Origin: Meishania litoralis
Lineage (GTDB): Bacteria; Bacteroidota; Bacteroidia; Flavobacteriales; Flavobacteriaceae
Direction: 5' to 3'
Length of the DNA: 64,000 nt
Assembly (NCBI RefSeq): GCF_042611095.1
Contig: NZ_JBHFPV010000001.1
Span: 1,798,001-1,862,000, forward strand
Shown: in pieces, positions 61,219 to 64,000 of the stretch
How the letters are laid out: each line of letters begins with the position of its first letter
Position numbering within the stretch: position 1 is the stretch's first letter
Notes under the pieces: model-generated
What the model was told of the DNA's origin: nothing
The model's input: only the letters and a program-made list of their open reading frames with translations
Database searches by the model: none
Program-made: the position numbers and the translations under genes

Positions 61219-61233
61219 CACAAATTGAAATTC

Positions 61234-62316
61234 ATGACGGAAAAAGATTTTATTTTTCGGAACAATTCGACCTCCTTGGGGGCGGGAAAAGTAAAATGGA
61301 AGGCTCCGAGCAATATCGCCTTGGTCAAATATTGGGGTAAAAAAGCAGGTCAAATCCCGGCAAACCCTTCGATCAGTTTTACTTTGGATGCCTGTTCTAC
61401 GACGACCACTTTGGGTTTTGTTCCAAGAAATACCCCGTCGGATGAATTTTCATTTGATTTATGGTTCGAGGGAAAACCCATGGAAGGCTTTAAACCAAAG
61501 ATTGAGACTTTTTTTAAACGAATTGAACCATTTCTGCCGTTTTTGAAGGCATATCATTTTACTATTGAAACCTCGAATTCTTTTCCCCACAGCAGTGGAA
61601 TTGCTTCTTCGGCCAGTGGTTTTGCCGCGTTGGCCCTGTGTTTAATGGATGTAGAAAAGTTATTGAATGCCGAGACCACCGAAGCGTATTTGAAAAAAAA
61701 AGCTTCTTTCATAGCGCGCTTGGGTTCTGGTAGCGCGGCACGGAGTATCGAGGGCGATCTTGTACATTGGGGAAGCCATGATGGCACAATTGGGAGCTCC
61801 GATTTGTTCGGAATAAAATATCCGTATGAAGTACATGGCAATTTCAAGAACTATCACGACACCATTCTTCTGGTTGACAAGGGGCAAAAACAAGTGAGCA
61901 GTACCGTTGGTCACGAATTGATGCACGATCATCCGTTTGCCGCCCGGCGGTTCGACCAAGCGCACGAAAATCTGTCAAAATTAAAATCCGTTTTTAAAAA
62001 TGGAAATCTAACCGAATTCATCAACATTGTAGAAAGCGAGGCCTTGACATTGCATGCGATGATGATGACAAGCCAGCGGTATTTCATATTGATGAAACCT
62101 GATACCCTCGAGATCATCAATAAAATATGGGCTTTTCGAGAGGCTTCGGGCACCCATGTATGTTTTACTTTGGATGCAGGGGCCAATGTTCATGTGCTTT
62201 ATCCTGAAGAAGAAAAAGAAGAGGTCTATCAATTTATTCAGAATGAGCTGGTTGCATATTGCGAAAACGGACAGTATATTTGTGATAGAATTGGATTTGG
62301 GGCAAAAAAAATGTAA
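61234..62316 (+). CDS. mvaD: Diphosphomevalonate decarboxylase
   Basis: A 360-residue GHMP-family enzyme that makes isopentenyl diphosphate by ATP-dependent decarboxylation of mevalonate diphosphate. NIALVKYWGKK near 28-38 and NSFPHSSGIASSASGFAAL (ATP loop) are specific for this enzyme, as is GSGSAARSIEGDLVHW, and the C-terminal FTLDAGANVHVLY completes the fold. The start is fixed by the promoter at 61190-61218. The GHMP kinase downstream is probably the next pathway enzyme in the cluster. Confidence 0.95.
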   Translation: MTEKDFIFRNNSTSLGAGKVKWKAPSNIALVKYWGKKAGQIPANPSISFTLDACSTTTTLGFVPRNTPSDEFSFDLWFEGKPMEGFKPKIETFFKRIEPFLPFLKAYHFTIETSNSFPHSSGIASSASGFAALALCLMDVEKLLNAETTEAYLKKKASFIARLGSGSAARSIEGDLVHWGSHDGTIGSSDLFGIKYPYEVHGNFKNYHDTILLVDKGQKQVSSTVGHELMHDHPFAARRFDQAHENLSKLKSVFKNGNLTEFINIVESEALTLHAMMMTSQRYFILMKPDTLEIINKIWAFREASGTHVCFTLDAGANVHVLYPEEEKEEVYQFIQNELVAYCENGQYICDRIGFGAKKM

Positions 62317-62380
62317 CTTTTTTGAAGTTTCATACGTATATAGAAACGTAAACTAGAATGCCTCAGATCAAACAACAATT

Positions 62381-63319
62381 ATGAAAGGACCCTTATTTTA
62401 TTCAAAAATACTCCTCTTCGGGGAATACGGAATCATCAAAGATTCAAAAGGGCTTTCCATTCCCTATAACTTTTTTAAAGGTGCCTTGAAAACGACCGAT
62501 ACGTCTTCCGAGGCTGCCAAGAAATCGAATAACGGCCTAAGGGAGTTTGCCGATTATCTTGAAATGGTACAGAAGAATAGTCCGGGTTTGGTCAGTTTCG
62601 ATTTCAAATCCTTAAAAAGCGATATCGATGCGGGTATGTATTTCGATAGCTCGATTCCTCAAGGATATGGTGTTGGTAGCAGCGGTGCCTTGGTTGCCGC
62701 TATTTATGATAAATATGCGACCGATAAGATTACGGTACTCGAAAACCTTACCCGTGAGAAATTGTTGAAATTAAAGGCGATTTTTGGAAAAATGGAATCG
62801 TTCTTCCACGGTAAATCATCGGGCTTGGATCCTTTGAACAGTTATTTGAGCCTTCCTATTCTTATCAACTCAAAAGACAATATCGAGTCGACCAGTATAC
62901 CTTCACAAAATATTGAAGGAAAAGGGGCCGTGTTTTTGTTGGACAGTGGTTCTACGGGAGAGACCGCCCCAATGGTACAACTTTTCATGGAGAAGATGAA
63001 GCAAGAAGGATTTCGGAACATGCTCAAAGATCAATTCATAAAACATACCGATGCGTGCGTCGAGGATTTTATAAACGGCAATGTAAAGTCGCTTTTTGGA
63101 AATCTCAAGCAATTATCACATGTTGTTCTCGATAATTTCAAACCAATGATTCCCACTAAGTTCCATGAGCTTTGGCAAAGGGGTATAGACACTAATGAAT
63201 ATTACCTAAAACTTTGTGGCTCTGGCGGCGGAGGTTATATACTTGGCTTCACACAAGATATAGACAAGGCCAAAAGGGCGTTGCAAGGCTACAATTTAGA
63301 AGTGGTGTACAACTTCTAG
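62381..63319 (+). CDS. GHMP kinase, mevalonate kinase-like
   Basis: A 312-residue kinase of the GHMP superfamily. KILLFGEYGIIKDSKGLSIP is the N-terminal motif, PQGYGVGSSGALVAAIYD (88-105) the ATP-binding loop, and CGSGGGGYILGF the C-terminal motif. Its place between mvaD and a UbiA prenyltransferase makes mevalonate kinase the best choice, although phosphomevalonate kinase cannot be excluded from motifs alone. Flavobacterial mevalonate kinases of this length occur in this gene order. It starts 64 bases after mvaD. Confidence 0.88.
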   Translation: MKGPLFYSKILLFGEYGIIKDSKGLSIPYNFFKGALKTTDTSSEAAKKSNNGLREFADYLEMVQKNSPGLVSFDFKSLKSDIDAGMYFDSSIPQGYGVGSSGALVAAIYDKYATDKITVLENLTREKLLKLKAIFGKMESFFHGKSSGLDPLNSYLSLPILINSKDNIESTSIPSQNIEGKGAVFLLDSGSTGETAPMVQLFMEKMKQEGFRNMLKDQFIKHTDACVEDFINGNVKSLFGNLKQLSHVVLDNFKPMIPTKFHELWQRGIDTNEYYLKLCGSGGGGYILGFTQDIDKAKRALQGYNLEVVYNF

Positions 63320-63334
63320 AACAATCGCAAAAAC

Positions 63335-64000
63335 ATGTTGAGCAGAAAAAACAAGCTCTTGCTTTTAAAGTTGTTGAGCCTGTTTTCCGTGGTTCGCGGC
63401 TATAACATACTGATGATCGTTTTGGCCCAGTATTTGGCGGCCATCTATATTTTATCCCCTGACCTTCCGTTGCGCAAGGTGATTTTTGATTTGAACCTGT
63501 TTTTGATCGTGGCTTCCTCGGCATTGGTCATCGCATCAGGATATATCATAAATAACTTTTATGACGCTGAAAAAGACCTGATCAATAAACCTAGAAAGAG
63601 TATGTTGGACCGATTGGTCAGCCAGCGTTTTAAATTGACCACTTATTTCGTACTCAACTTTTTGGCGGTCTTTGCAGCCAGTTATGTGTCTTTCAGAGCG
63701 GTATTTTTCTTTTCGGCCTATATTTTTGGCATTTGGTTTTATTCCCACAAATTAAAACGTGTACCGTTTGTGGGTAATTTTGTGTCTGCGATATTGTCCA
63801 TTACTCCTTTTTTTGCCGTCTTCGTTTACTATAAAAATTTTGAAACCGTAATCTTTGTTCATGCAGTTTTCCTGTTCTTGCTGATCTTGGCTCGTGAAAT
63901 GATAAAAGATCTTGAAAATATTACGGGCGATCTTGTCCACAACTACAAGACGGTACCGATTCTTTATGGATCTAAAGTCTCTAAGATATGCATTGGTATT
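63335..64000 (+). CDS. UbiA-family prenyltransferase (3' truncated by window)
   Basis: The 222 codons in view, from the ATG at 63335, encode a polytopic membrane protein of the UbiA family that would attach a prenyl chain to an aromatic or glycerol-phosphate acceptor. The first Asp-rich motif is NNFYDAEKDLINKP (near residues 73-86), and the second, KDLENITGD (near 193-201), is present before the edge. Linkage to mevalonate genes is typical of Bacteroidota homologs annotated as geranylgeranylglycerol-phosphate geranylgeranyltransferase, but menaquinone-type activity is possible. The C-terminal part is outside the window. The gene starts 15 bases after the GHMP kinase stop. Confidence 0.88.
   Translation, partial: MLSRKNKLLLLKLLSLFSVVRGYNILMIVLAQYLAAIYILSPDLPLRKVIFDLNLFLIVASSALVIASGYIINNFYDAEKDLINKPRKSMLDRLVSQRFKLTTYFVLNFLAVFAASYVSFRAVFFFSAYIFGIWFYSHKLKRVPFVGNFVSAILSITPFFAVFVYYKNFETVIFVHAVFLFLLILAREMIKDLENITGDLVHNYKTVPILYGSKVSKICIGI

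Noticed and set aside
61216..61233. TTG start for mvaD six codons upstream
   Set aside because: The TTG falls within the -7 promoter element TATCTTTG, so it cannot be in the transcript.
1..64000. CRISPR arrays, tRNA and rRNA genes, prophage or transposase genes
   Set aside because: No regularly spaced repeats, cloverleaf sequences, rRNA segments, or integrase/transposase motifs were recognised. The S23-type gene is not embedded in rRNA.

Overview
The window looks like a chromosomal segment from a marine Flavobacteriaceae bacterium (Bacteroidota; Zobellia/Maribacter/Muricauda-like). The genus is an inference. The supporting signs are moderate GC with AT-rich spacers, Bacteroidota-type promoters (TTTG-N17-TAnnTTTG, clearest before mvaD), many short lipoproteins, flavobacterial REP/MITE-like palindromes, a mevalonate pathway cluster, a vanadium-haloperoxidase-like lipoprotein and a maltose-phosphorylase locus. 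No rRNA, tRNA, CRISPR array, transposase or phage gene was found.

Layout. 1-18063: seven tandem FtsX/MacB-type ABC permeases (the first cut by the window edge) followed by one LolD/MacB-type ATPase, with REP-like palindromes and duplicated spacers between the permeases. 18216-21483: an Fe-S/redox group (Mrp ATPase, NifU C-terminal-like protein, TrxR-like ferredoxin-NADP reductase, 2Fe-2S ferredoxin), interrupted by an S23/four-helix-bundle gene with inverted repeats at its edges. 21501-22717: an AT-rich cassette of three overlapping genes of unknown function with its own promoter. 22781-26825: an MsbA-like exporter and a penicillin-acylase-family lipoprotein. 26857-32318: a minus-strand operon that reads as D-amino-acid use (GntP/DsdX-type permease, RidA, D-serine dehydratase/D-threonine aldolase-type PLP enzyme, M19 dipeptidase, SGNH hydrolase). 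32425-37982: aquaporin, an apparently exported PLP aminotransferase-fold enzyme, a sorbosone/glucose-dehydrogenase-like lipoprotein, a TonB protein and a metallophosphoesterase.

38180-47773: a GAF-domain protein convergent with an HD-phosphohydrolase fused to a Pycsar-effector-type membrane domain. Divergent from the latter is a 1240-residue lipoprotein joining a metallophosphoesterase, a kinase-like middle region and an outer-membrane beta-barrel. A propeller-like lipoprotein and a vanadium-haloperoxidase-like lipoprotein follow. 48044-52577: a sodium/solute symporter convergent with xylAB (D-xylose to xylulose-5-phosphate). 52888-59887: LacI regulator, beta-phosphoglucomutase, GH65 phosphorylase, GH13 amylase and a glycerophosphodiesterase. 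The first four form a maltodextrin pathway in which the amylase lipoprotein cuts alpha-glucans, GH65 phosphorolyses maltose to glucose plus beta-glucose-1-phosphate, and the mutase feeds glycolysis. 59887-64000: a BaiN/HI0933 flavoprotein, then mevalonate diphosphate decarboxylase, a mevalonate-kinase-like GHMP kinase and a UbiA prenyltransferase cut by the right edge.

The most interesting observations are the many-permeases/one-ATPase array, the unknown three-gene cassette, the HD-Pycsar-effector/GAF pair without a cyclase, the three-module phosphoesterase/kinase-like/barrel protein, and the D-serine-type operon in which RidA makes biochemical sense. All functional assignments are from reading translated sequences and motifs; no database search was run.
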